This document shows, piece by piece, positions 17,749 through 26,000 of a stretch of DNA of 64,000 bases. The position numbers and the translations under genes are program-made. Below the pieces are notes generated by a model. It did no database searches. It was not told the origin of the DNA and saw only the letters and a list, made by a program, of their open reading frames with translations. The stretch is from contig JAHFTX010000004.1 in assembly GCA_023265395.1 (NCBI GenBank), forward strand, positions 1 to 64,000. The letters run 5' to 3'. This stretch comes from Thermoplasmata archaeon. GTDB lineage: Archaea; Thermoplasmatota; DTKX01; JAHFTX01. The number at the start of each line of letters is the position of its first letter. The first letter of the stretch is position 1.

Positions 17749-18631
17749 CCGGGTGGCCGCGCAGGTAGTCGCGCAGCGGCGGTCCCAGCGTCGGATGCTT
17801 GAGCATCAGCTCGATGTTAGCGACCATCCAGCCGTGCTTGTCCCCGATGTCGTAGCGCCGCCCCTCGTACTCAAGCCCAAGCAAGCGATCCTCACGGGCC
17901 AGCCGATCGAGGGCGTCGGTGATCTGGATCTCCCCGCCCACGCCCGGGGCGGTCTGCTCGAGCAGCTCGAAGACCGAAGGGGGCAAGACGTAGCGCCCCA
18001 TGACCGCCAGCTGCGAAGGGGCCTTCTCCGCCGGGGGTTTCTCCACCAGACCTTCGATGGAGAACACACCCTCGCGAAGCGGGCGTCCCGAGACGACCCC
18101 GTAACGGGATATCTCGGGTCCGGTGTGCCGCTCGAGGGCGACCACGCCGCAGCCCTCGGCGGCCGCCAGCGAGAGCAATTGTGCGGTGACAGGCTCGACG
18201 CTGTCGATGATGTCGTCACCCAGCAACACCGCGAAGGGTCGATCGCCGACATGGTGGCGTGCGCAGAGCACCGCATGGCCCAGCCCCAGCTGCTCCTTCT
18301 GCCGCACGAAGTGGAGCTCGGCGATCCGGCTGATCCCCTCGACGAGCTCGAGTAGCTCGGCTCGACCTTTGGCGCTGAGCACGGCCTCGAGCTCGGTGGA
18401 GCGGTCGAAGTGGTCCTCGATTGCGCGCTTGGTGCGCCCCGTGACGATGAGGATGTCGTCGAGGCCGGAGTGGGCGGCCTCCTCGACGACATACTGGATG
18501 GTGGGCTTGTCGACGACCGGCAGCATCTCCTTGGGGGAGGCCTTGGTCGCCGGGAGGAAGCGCGTCCCCCAACCTGCGGCGGGGATGACCGCCTTGCGCA
18601 CCCTGCTGAAGTCGACGGATGAGGCCATCAT
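17738..18631 (-). CDS. galU: UTP--glucose-1-phosphate uridylyltransferase
   Basis: Makes UDP-glucose from UTP and glucose-1-phosphate for glycan and lipid glycosylation. The 297 residues have the full signature: IPAAGWGTRFLPATKASPKE (nucleotide-binding loop), DKPTIQYVVEEA, VLLGDDII, GRYVLPPSVFELLE, GGEIQITDAL and a conserved YDIGDKHGW near the C-terminus. Length matches the family (~290-300). ATG 18631 is used; an adjacent in-frame ATG at 18628 is equally possible, and longer in-frame extensions upstream lack similarity. It is convergent with the PIN-TPR gene and seems independently transcribed. S-layer or surface glycosylation is a likely use given the many surface proteins in this window. 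Confidence 0.93.
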   Translation of the reverse strand: MMASSVDFSRVRKAVIPAAGWGTRFLPATKASPKEMLPVVDKPTIQYVVEEAAHSGLDDILIVTGRTKRAIEDHFDRSTELEAVLSAKGRAELLELVEGISRIAELHFVRQKEQLGLGHAVLCARHHVGDRPFAVLLGDDIIDSVEPVTAQLLSLAAAEGCGVVALERHTGPEISRYGVVSGRPLREGVFSIEGLVEKPPAEKAPSQLAVMGRYVLPPSVFELLEQTAPGVGGEIQITDALDRLAREDRLLGLEYEGRRYDIGDKHGWMVANIELMLKHPTLGPPLRDYLRGHPATR

Positions 18632-18674
18632 GGTGGCACCCCCCGGTCGTGGAAAAAGGATTGCGGGAGGTGCG

Positions 18675-19115
18675 CTAGGGCGGAAGCCGTCCGAAGACGG
18701 TGCCATGGTCCATCGCAAAGGTTCCGGGGGGAGAACCTGGTGCGGCGAAGGTGACCTTGGCCGTGTCGTCGAGCAGCGGCAGTCCCTTGGCGGGGGCCTG
18801 GGCCTCGTAGATGAAGAGCAGGTACCACTTGCGGTCCCCATCCTCGGGGTAGCTCTGCACTGCCACGAGCTGGGAGGGAAGAGAGATGCCGAACCATTGA
18901 TGCGCCACTCGCGTCGCGGTAGCGTCAGGGGATTCGTTGGGTTGGAGGGTCTCGCCGGGAAGGCTCCAACCGACCGTACCCTTGAGCTGGACGCAGGCGA
19001 TCTTGCGCGCGGCGTCGCGGATCACGAGGAAGCACTGCAGACGCAGGCCCAGCCCGTCGCTGTTGGTGTAGTTGGTCGGGCTTGGTGGGTGCAGAGGAGC
19101 AGGGGTAGTGGCCAT
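18675..19115 (-). CDS. Nudix-fold protein with degenerate catalytic box
   Basis: 146 residues with a Nudix-like layout: strand RLQCFLVIRDAARKIACVQL, then WSLPGETLQPNESPDATATR. The box should read GGx5Ex7REUxEExGU. Here the second Gly is Glu and the REUxEE block is RVAHQW, so the Glu residues that bind catalytic metal are gone while the fold-defining positions (LPG, the Glu in PNES, Arg, FGI) remain. Such proteins usually bind rather than hydrolyse nucleotides; that is an inference. ATG 19115 sits ~27 bases after a TATA box, consistent with a leaderless transcript. It lies 44 bases upstream of galU on the same strand. Confidence 0.65.
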   Translation of the reverse strand: MATTPAPLHPPSPTNYTNSDGLGLRLQCFLVIRDAARKIACVQLKGTVGWSLPGETLQPNESPDATATRVAHQWFGISLPSQLVAVQSYPEDGDRKWYLLFIYEAQAPAKGLPLLDDTAKVTFAAPGSPPGTFAMDHGTVFGRLPP

Positions 19116-19137
19116 CGAAAGGCGAGCGAGGGGGCCA

Positions 19138-19147
19138 GATATAAGGG
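19138..19147 (-). promoter_or_regulatory. TATA box of the Nudix-like gene
   Basis: CCTTATATCT on the minus strand, centred 27 bases before the ATG at 19115, fitting a leaderless archaeal promoter. It lies inside the 3' end of no other gene (the upstream gene stops at 19157). Confidence 0.6.
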
Positions 19148-19156
19148 CGCGTCCGC

Positions 19157-19618
19157 TCAGCTGCGTGGTGTCGGCCCTCGGGCGCGTTGGGCCAGGGCCT
19201 GCTCGTAGGCCTGGCGGTCCTTCTCGATCCACTGGCGAGGACGACCCTGGGCCGAGAGCGCTTCGACTCGCGGGCGCCAGACCAGCTCCCAGATCCGCTG
19301 CTCCCGGGATTGCACCGCGGCTACCGCACCTTCATGGCGGGCTGAGGCGCCCTCGGTGGCCCCCGCCTGTGTCGCCCATGCTCGCAGCTCTCCAAGACAG
19401 GCCGATTCGGTCGCACCCTCCCAGCAGAGCGTCGCACTCAGCGTCACCTCATCGGCGGCGTCGCGTTCGTACGTCGCCGTCACCTTCTCGCTCGTGCTTC
19501 CCCACCAGGTCGAGGTGCGGTTGCCCTTCCAGGCGTAGCCGTGGCGCTTGATGATCGCCTTGAAACCGTCCTTATGGGCATTGTAGGCCTCGCCATCCAT
19601 GGTGAAGCAGACTTGCAT
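19157..19618 (-). CDS. Hypothetical protein, 153 aa
   Basis: Not recognised. The N-terminal ~75 residues look like a small alpha/beta fold (MQVCFTMDGEAYNAHKDGFK, then WKGNRTSTWWGS and ATYERDAADEVTLSATLCW). The C-terminal half is Ala/Gln/Glu/Arg-rich and helical, ending QAYEQALAQRARGPTPRS. There is no signal peptide or membrane segment, so it is probably cytoplasmic. A TATA-like CTTTTGTA occurs ~50 bases upstream. Codon use (GC-rich third positions) is like the neighbours, supporting a real gene. Confidence 0.6.
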   Translation of the reverse strand: MQVCFTMDGEAYNAHKDGFKAIIKRHGYAWKGNRTSTWWGSTSEKVTATYERDAADEVTLSATLCWEGATESACLGELRAWATQAGATEGASARHEGAVAAVQSREQRIWELVWRPRVEALSAQGRPRQWIEKDRQAYEQALAQRARGPTPRS

Positions 19619-19722
19619 CGCCGCGCCCCTGGTAGAACCGCAGGAGCTGCGCGGGGCTACAAAAGTCTTGGCCCCTCAGGCACGCCGCTGCCCATTCCTG
19701 GCCATCCGGACGCCGCTTGCGA

Positions 19723-20187
19723 CTATTGGATCGAGAGCATCTTCTGTGCGACCCACTGGGGGTGGTCCGCGGCTTGGGCAACGACCCTGTACTCGCCCGG
19801 CGGGGCGTCCGTGCCGTTGGTGTAGCGTCCGTCCCAGGCGACCTCGAGCAGCACCGTCGACGAGAACTCGGGTACATCGACCGACGTGCGCACCTGCGCA
19901 TAGTTGCGCCCCTCGGAGGAGCTGAAGGGATGGTCCAGGGTCGCAGGGTTGGTGATCAGCACGTCAGCGGTCTTGCTGGTGTTGAAGGTCACCTGCACGG
20001 ACGCGGGGCTGACCGACGTGAGGATGACCCGGATCGTCACACTCTGCCCCGGCTGCATGCTGGCGGTGCTCAGCTGCACGTCGAAGCGTAGGTCTTCCTC
20101 GCTGCCCCGCGGCGGGTCGTCGGAAAGACAGCCGCTCAGCGGCAGTACCAGCAGCACCAGCGCGGCCGTCGCCAGATGGGACCTCAT
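19723..20187 (-). CDS. Secreted lipoprotein with BsuPI-like domain
   Basis: 154 residues. The N-terminus is a lipoprotein signal: basic start, hydrophobic core, and lipobox LSGC with Cys at ~22 followed by an acidic SDDPP spacer. The mature part has a beta-sandwich pattern like the intracellular proteinase inhibitor (BsuPI) fold: PGQSVTIRVILTSVSPASVQ, then VTFNTSKTADVLI, and late AWDGRYTNGTDAPPGEYRV. The start ATG overlaps the aminotransferase stop (ATGA), so the two are translationally coupled. Inhibitor activity is not shown; the domain could also be a generic surface binding fold. Two secreted S8 proteases in the window are possible targets, as a guess. Confidence 0.7.
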   Translation of the reverse strand: MRSHLATAALVLLVLPLSGCLSDDPPRGSEEDLRFDVQLSTASMQPGQSVTIRVILTSVSPASVQVTFNTSKTADVLITNPATLDHPFSSSEGRNYAQVRTSVDVPEFSSTVLLEVAWDGRYTNGTDAPPGEYRVVAQAADHPQWVAQKMLSIQ

Positions 20188-21416
20188 GCGCCCCTCCGCT
20201 CGATCCCTGGTACCGACGCGCGACCCAGCAGTTCCGGCAGGGCGGCCAGTCGCGCGCCAGCGTCGTCGAGGGTCTCGTCCTTCTTGCTGAAGGTGAAGCG
20301 TAACAGGTGCGAACCATCGGCTCGCCGCGAGTAGAAGGACGAACCGGGAACGGCAGCGACCCCGACGGTGCCCACCAACCACTTGGCGAAGGCGACGTCG
20401 TCGACCAGACCCAGATCTGAGAGGTCGCACAGGATGTAGTAGGCACCCTCAGGGGTCACGGGGGACATCCCAGCGGCACGCAGATGCGCGAGCAGCCTCT
20501 GCCGCTTGCCGATGTACAGCTGGAGCAACCCCTCGTAGTAACGTGCAGGCAGCTGCAGCGCGGTCACCGCGGCCTCCTGCAGAGGCGCCGGGGCGCCGAC
20601 CGTCAGGAAGTCGTGGATGCGCTTGATCGCATCGCTGATGGCTGGCGGTGCGATCGCCCAGGCGACCCTCCACCCAGTGACGCTGTAGGTCTTGCTGATT
20701 CCGCTGATGGTAACGGTGCGCTCGGCCATGTCGCCGATCGTGGCCATGGGCACGTGGCGCAGACCCTCGTAGACGATGTGCTCGTATATCTCGTCGGTCA
20801 CGGCGATCGCGTCGTAGTCGACGCACAGGTCAGCGATGAGGCGCAGCTCCTCGGTGCGCAGCACGCGGCCCGTCGGGTTGTTTGGGGTGTTGATCACCAC
20901 GACCTTGGTGCGGGTGGTGAAGGCCGCCTTCATCGCCTCCTGCGGGAGGGCGAAGTCGGGTGGTCGCAGTGGGACGAACCGTGGGGAGGCCCCGCTGACG
21001 ATGGCATCAGGTCCATAGTTCTCGTAGAAGGGTTCGAGGATCACCGCTTCATCGCCTGGGTCGATCAGCGCCAGCATCGCCGCCATCATCGCCTCGGTGG
21101 ATCCGCACGTGACCGTGACATCACGCCCTGGGTCGACCTCCAGGCCGTAGGTCCGCTTCACGGCGACCGCGATCGCCTCCCGCAGCCGTGGTGCGCCCCA
21201 GGTGATGGCGTACTGGTTGAGGTCGGCGTCGATGGCCGCCTTGGCAGCCTGCTTGAGCTCGAGCGGTGCCGGGAAGTCGGGGAACCCTTGGGCGAGGTTG
21301 ACCCCACCATGGTGCAGGCACAGCCGAGTCATCTCGCGGATCACCGACTCGGGGAAGGATTGCACGCGCGCGCTCACGCGCGAGTCGGCGATGGCGTGAC
21401 GCGGTTGCTCTCCCAT
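20184..21416 (-). CDS. Class I/II PLP-dependent aminotransferase
   Basis: 410 residues of fold type I aminotransferase. The family start is VNLAQGFPDFPAP, the substrate-binding glycine region is WGAPRLREAIA, the Asn/Pro loop is NTPNNPTGRV, the PLP-ring Asp is in TDEIYEHIVYEG, and the Schiff-base Lys lies in SGISKTYSVTGWRV. Together these resemble kynurenine/methionine/aspartate-type aminotransferases that use 2-oxoglutarate; the exact amino acid is not predictable. ATG 21416 gives the normal family N-terminus; in-frame codons further upstream extend into the divergent promoter. It overlaps the downstream lipoprotein gene by four bases. Confidence 0.9.
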   Translation of the reverse strand: MGEQPRHAIADSRVSARVQSFPESVIREMTRLCLHHGGVNLAQGFPDFPAPLELKQAAKAAIDADLNQYAITWGAPRLREAIAVAVKRTYGLEVDPGRDVTVTCGSTEAMMAAMLALIDPGDEAVILEPFYENYGPDAIVSGASPRFVPLRPPDFALPQEAMKAAFTTRTKVVVINTPNNPTGRVLRTEELRLIADLCVDYDAIAVTDEIYEHIVYEGLRHVPMATIGDMAERTVTISGISKTYSVTGWRVAWAIAPPAISDAIKRIHDFLTVGAPAPLQEAAVTALQLPARYYEGLLQLYIGKRQRLLAHLRAAGMSPVTPEGAYYILCDLSDLGLVDDVAFAKWLVGTVGVAAVPGSSFYSRRADGSHLLRFTFSKKDETLDDAGARLAALPELLGRASVPGIERRGA

Positions 21417-21546
21417 GGTGACCGACCTCCGGTGCGCGTGGGTGCCCAAAAGGCTTGAGGCACCCCGGTTGGAGCGCACACCACTCCGACGCCAACCTTT
21501 TTGCCCCACGACCCGGTTGTGCACACTGTCGAGGAAGGAGTGAGCG

Positions 21547-21816
21547 ATGGTCGCGACCGAGGTGGCAATCGCCTTCGTGATCCTCCTGGCGCTGCTCATC
21601 CTCCTGCTACTCTACTTCGCCTCTCTACGTGCGCCGGACCCCAATGGTGAGCGCCAGATCGTCGGTTCTTACGTCAACTGGGCTGACTGGCAGGGTCATG
21701 GCGGCATGGACACGACGTTGCGCGGGCAGAAGGAAGTCCGCACGGTCAAGGGCAAGGGCTCGACGCGGCCCAAGCGCACCGACGAAGGGACCAAGGGCGG
21801 TTCCGACGACGCCTGA
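21547..21816 (+). CDS. Small single-helix membrane protein
   Basis: 89 residues: a long hydrophobic N-terminal helix (VAIAFVILLALLILLLLYFA), then a polar tail with Trp/Tyr/Asn (YVNWADWQGHGG) and a basic, Gly-rich end. AAGGAG lies 6 bases before the ATG, a good ribosome binding site. No family recognised. It is divergent from the aminotransferase and precedes the CDF transporter by ~155 bases. Confidence 0.65.
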   Translation: MVATEVAIAFVILLALLILLLLYFASLRAPDPNGERQIVGSYVNWADWQGHGGMDTTLRGQKEVRTVKGKGSTRPKRTDEGTKGGSDDA

Positions 21817-21970
21817 GCGCAGCGCGGGGCCCCAACGAAGGGCTTATACCGCAGCGATAGGTGGCGTCCCCATCCAGTGACGGCCCCCGTTCTTAGCTTA
21901 TGGCCTGCGCACGCGAATCAGCCGCGGCGCCGGGGCAGGATCCATCGCTTGTGGAGGTGCTGCTGCCCCA

Positions 21971-22999
21971 ATGGCTGACGATGACCAGGAGGACCAAGAG
22001 GATGATGACCCCCACCAGGTCGAGCAGCCCGACGAGGCCACCGAAAGCCGCACGGCCGTGCTCATCGCCCTGGCGGCTAACCTCCTCATCGCCGCCCTCA
22101 AGGGTATCGCGTTCTTCGTGACGGGATCGGCCTCGCTGCTTGCTGAGGCGCTCCACTCCTTCTCCGACTCAGGGAACTCGCTGCTCTTGCTCGTGGGGCT
22201 GCGGTCGGCGCAGAAGCCCCCCGACGATGAGCACCCGTACGGCTACGGCAAGGACGCCTACTTCTGGTCGCTTCTGGCGGCGCTGTTCATGGTCGGCGTG
22301 ATCTCGACCCAGTCGATCAACGCCGGGTTCGAGCGCTTCGAGCACCCGCGGCCGCTGCGGAATGCCTCGACGGGGCTGCTCATCCTCGGGATCTCGGCCC
22401 TCGTCGAGACCGCCGCGGTCGTGGTCGCCCTGCGGGCCTTCCGCAGCAAGGCCAGCGCCCGTGCAGGTCACCGCTTGGGACTCGTCGAATCGCTGGCACA
22501 CTTCCGTGCCACGGACGCCCCAGCGGTCAAGCTGGTCTTGATCGAAGACCTGCTCGCCCTGGCAGGCGTGCTCGTGGCGATGGCGGCCGTCGCGATCACC
22601 GAGCGGACGGGGATCCATCAGGTCGACGGGATTGGCGCGATGGTCATCGGCGTGATGATCGCCGTGCTGGCGGTGGTGCTCGCCCGCGAGTACCGCACCA
22701 AGCTCATCGGAACCGCGGCTGACCTCGAGATCGAGGACCGGATCCAACGGGTCTCGATGACCTACCCCCCGGTGCGGGACGTCCGAGAGGTCACGACCAT
22801 GGTGGTCGGTCCCAACCGGGTGATCGCCCACCTGACGATCGAGCTCGACCCACACACCCGCATCGAGGAGATGGACGACATCACCGCCGAGCTCGAGCGT
22901 CGGCTGATGCGGGCCATCCCGCAGATCAGCGACGCCTACATCGAGGTCATCGCCGACGAGGACCCCGATTACTCGGGTGCCCCGATCGGGCTGCGCTGA
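21971..22999 (+). CDS. Cation diffusion facilitator (CDF) family metal transporter
   Basis: 342 residues. CDF transporters export Zn, Mn, Fe, Co or Cd across the membrane by proton exchange. An acidic N-terminal cytoplasmic segment (ADDDQEDQEDDD) may bind metal. TM2 carries LLAEALHSFSDSGNS (His/Asp of the transport site), followed by HPYGYGKDAYFWSLL; TM5 carries LVLIEDLLALAG, where Glu-Asp replaces the common His/Asp pair and resembles the ZnT9/SLC30A9 branch. The C-terminal cytoplasmic domain (IQRVSMTYPPVRDVREVT...HLTIELDP) is the usual dimerising fold. TATA-like elements occur near 21840 and 21897. Metal specificity is uncertain. Confidence 0.88.
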   Translation: MADDDQEDQEDDDPHQVEQPDEATESRTAVLIALAANLLIAALKGIAFFVTGSASLLAEALHSFSDSGNSLLLLVGLRSAQKPPDDEHPYGYGKDAYFWSLLAALFMVGVISTQSINAGFERFEHPRPLRNASTGLLILGISALVETAAVVVALRAFRSKASARAGHRLGLVESLAHFRATDAPAVKLVLIEDLLALAGVLVAMAAVAITERTGIHQVDGIGAMVIGVMIAVLAVVLAREYRTKLIGTAADLEIEDRIQRVSMTYPPVRDVREVTTMVVGPNRVIAHLTIELDPHTRIEEMDDITAELERRLMRAIPQISDAYIEVIADEDPDYSGAPIGLR

Positions 23000-23071
23000 G
23001 CGCCCGCCCCTTGTGCATCGGGCGACCCCCCGATCGGGGGGCCGCCAGATGGCAGCCCCCCCCGCGGATGC

Positions 23072-26000
23072 CTATTCCTCCTCGCCGTCGTCGGAGCCGA
23101 CGCCCTCGTCTTCGTCATCCTCCGAGGGTGCCGGGGGCTTGCGGATCATCAGCACGACGGCCGCTGCGACCAAGGCCAAGACCGTGATGATCACGGCCAG
23201 CCCTGCCGGGGAGTTCCAGTCCATCCCCTCGGGGGTGGTGTCCTTGGCAGGGGCGGTCACGGTGAAGGGGAGGCCCTTGCTGGCGGAATTGGGCACCGGC
23301 GCCCTGTCGGTCGCGCGGACCGTGATGGTGTACTCGCCGGCCTTGAGAGACTTCAGCTCGAGGCTGAACACCCCCGTGGTCGGCGCCAGCGTCAGCGCAG
23401 TCCAGTTGGTCCCATCGATGCTGTACTCGACGCGGCTCAGGCCCGAGGCGTCCGTGACGCTCCCGGCGATGACCACCTTGCCCTCCTCGAAGGAGACCCC
23501 CGGGGCGGTGCTGAATGATATCGTCGGCGCGGTGCCATCAGTCGGCGGTGGTGCCACCACGTAGGGGTCGGGGGTCGCGCTGCCGACCTGGGGCTGGTCG
23601 AGCACCCGGCTGGTGGCGTTGAGCTGGTGGCCGGCGACGGTGACGTTCCCATCCGCGCGCGTGCTGCCGACGATGTAGCCCAGGGGGGCGATCGCCGCGA
23701 CCAACTGCCGCAGCGGCGAGTAGTCCGCATCACCGCTCTTGGTGCTCATCACCGGCAGCTGCCCAGTGAGCCCCGTCCACTGGTACAGCGGCGTCGCAGC
23801 GACGGTCCCGTTGGTCGCATCGAAGGCGGTGATGCTCCCGAAGGATGCCAGCCATGCCCGCTGCATGCCATACCACGCCGGCTGCAACGTCCGATTGAGG
23901 GGATCGTCGAGCAGGGTGCTGCCCGCCGGGACCGCTGGAGCGTTGAGCACGGTGTCGGTAAGGACCATCGGCAGGTGGGCCCGGAACAGCTCACCGACCG
24001 ACGTGTAGGTGTTGGGGACGTAGCCGTCAGGCACCGTCACGAAGGTGAGGCGCCAGAGCGCCGAGGCGTTGGGGTCGCTGGCATTGACGAAGACGCCCTC
24101 GGGGATCGCCCCGAGGATGTCCCCCTGACCCGCCACCGGTATCCCCTGTTCATCGACCAGGACGTAGGCTGACGAGGGAGTCGGGGAGGTCTCGCCAAAG
24201 TCGTAGAAGGAGACCCGCGAATCGTCGACCCAGGCTTCTTGCAGTGGGTAGGCGTGGGCCGAGGCTTGCACGAAGGTGGGGACCGCGACGGGTTCGCCCA
24301 CGATGGGGCAGTTGAGCCACAATCCCACCATCGACGCATTGAGCCCCGCAGCCTCCACATCGGCGACCGAGCGCAGCAACCCGCCGGTGGCATTGTCCAA
24401 GAGAGTGATCCGTAGCACCTCCCACAGCGGGGTGTAGTTGATGTCGCCGGGAATCGTCCCGACGATGCTCTTCTGCACCGGCGTCGAGAAGGTCCAAATC
24501 GGCGCAGCGGACACCGTGCCCGCCGTGGCGTTGAAGAGCGAGGGGGTGTCCTCGGTGGTTTCGAACGTCAGATAGGAGACCGGCTGCCCTGCATACCATC
24601 CCCACTGCAGGGAACGGTTGGCCGGATCGTCGTTGAGCCGCGAGCCCGCAGCGACCACGGGAGCGTTGCGCACCTCTGCAGTCGGCGTGACCGGGTCGTC
24701 GCCGCCGACGATCTCCGAGGCATCCTTGAGCTCGTTGACGACGTAGTCGTCGCCGACCCACACGTGATAGACCTGGACGAAGTCGGTGTAGGCCGCATCT
24801 CCATCGTGCCCAGCGAGGACACCCTGGGGGATGACACTGAGGATCGGCGCCTGGCCGACGAAGGGCGCCCCGCTATCGTTGACAGGGACGTAGATCGGCG
24901 TCGGCGTGCCATTTGCACCGCGGAAGCCGTAGTAGCTGATCAGGGAGCCCTCATGCCAGCCCCAGGTCAGGTCGTAGCTGACCGCGCTGGCGTCGGCGTA
25001 GCGCATCACGCCCTGGGGAATGCCCACCAGCGGCATCGTGTGCAGCTGTGACGCGACATCACCGCTGAGGTTGGCACCCTGCAACGCATCGACGGAGCGC
25101 AACGTATCAGGGATGTAACCGGTCGACGGCTCGTAGAGGGTCATGCGGTGCAGCGGCGAATAGCTCGCCGCCCCGGGAATCGTGGCGACGATCGGCAGTT
25201 GGCCGCTGACGTTGATCCCGAAGATCTCCGCCTGTTGCAGTTGACCACTGGTGCCGTTGAAGCCGGGCAGCTGGGTGGTGTTCTCGAAGGGTACCAGGTA
25301 GGCATCGGTCCCGCGGTACCAGGCGCGCATGCTGGGGTGGGACCCGACGTCCTCCTCGAGCCAGGAGCCCTTGGGCACCACGGGCGCATCGAGCAGATCG
25401 TCAGTGACGACCATCGAAAGGTTGGCGCCCATCAAGGCGGCGGCGTCCTTGTAGGTGTTGGGGACGTAGCCATCGGGGACCGTGACCTCCACTGCGCGCC
25501 ACAGGTCGCTGGCACCAGCATCGGCGCTGTGGTTGAGGTACACGCCATCCTGGACGGCATCGATGATCGGCCACTGGCCCTCGATCGCCACACCGGTGCT
25601 GTTGACCAGCATGTAGACCGGCGACGTCGTCGTGGGGTTGGGACCGAAGTCGTACCCTTCGATGCGGCTGCCGTCGACCCATGCCCAGAAGGGCTCGTAG
25701 GCGACCGCCGGGGCGTGGGCGAGCATGGTCGGGGCAGAGACGTTGCTGACCACCGGCCGGTTGGCCAGCCACACGGGGCCCTCAAGGGTCCAGTTGTCCT
25801 CGTCGAGGAGCAGTTGGTCGACCTGCGCGATCGCGCGCACGCTCCCTGGAACGAAGTCGACAGGGTCGCCCGAGAGCGTGCTGACGTTGACCAAGGGGGC
25901 ATAGTCGACGTCATCCGCCAAGGCGGAGAAGACGTCCGCCTGGCCATCGGCGTCGCCGAAGGTCACGGCGGTCGTTGTCCCGACGAGGTCGGTCGTGGCG

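Noticed and set aside
18632-18841. 70-residue N-terminal extension of GalU
   Set aside because: The added residues are Pro/Ser/Arg-rich without similarity, overlap the Nudix gene's coding sequence, and GalU proteins start near the chosen ATG.
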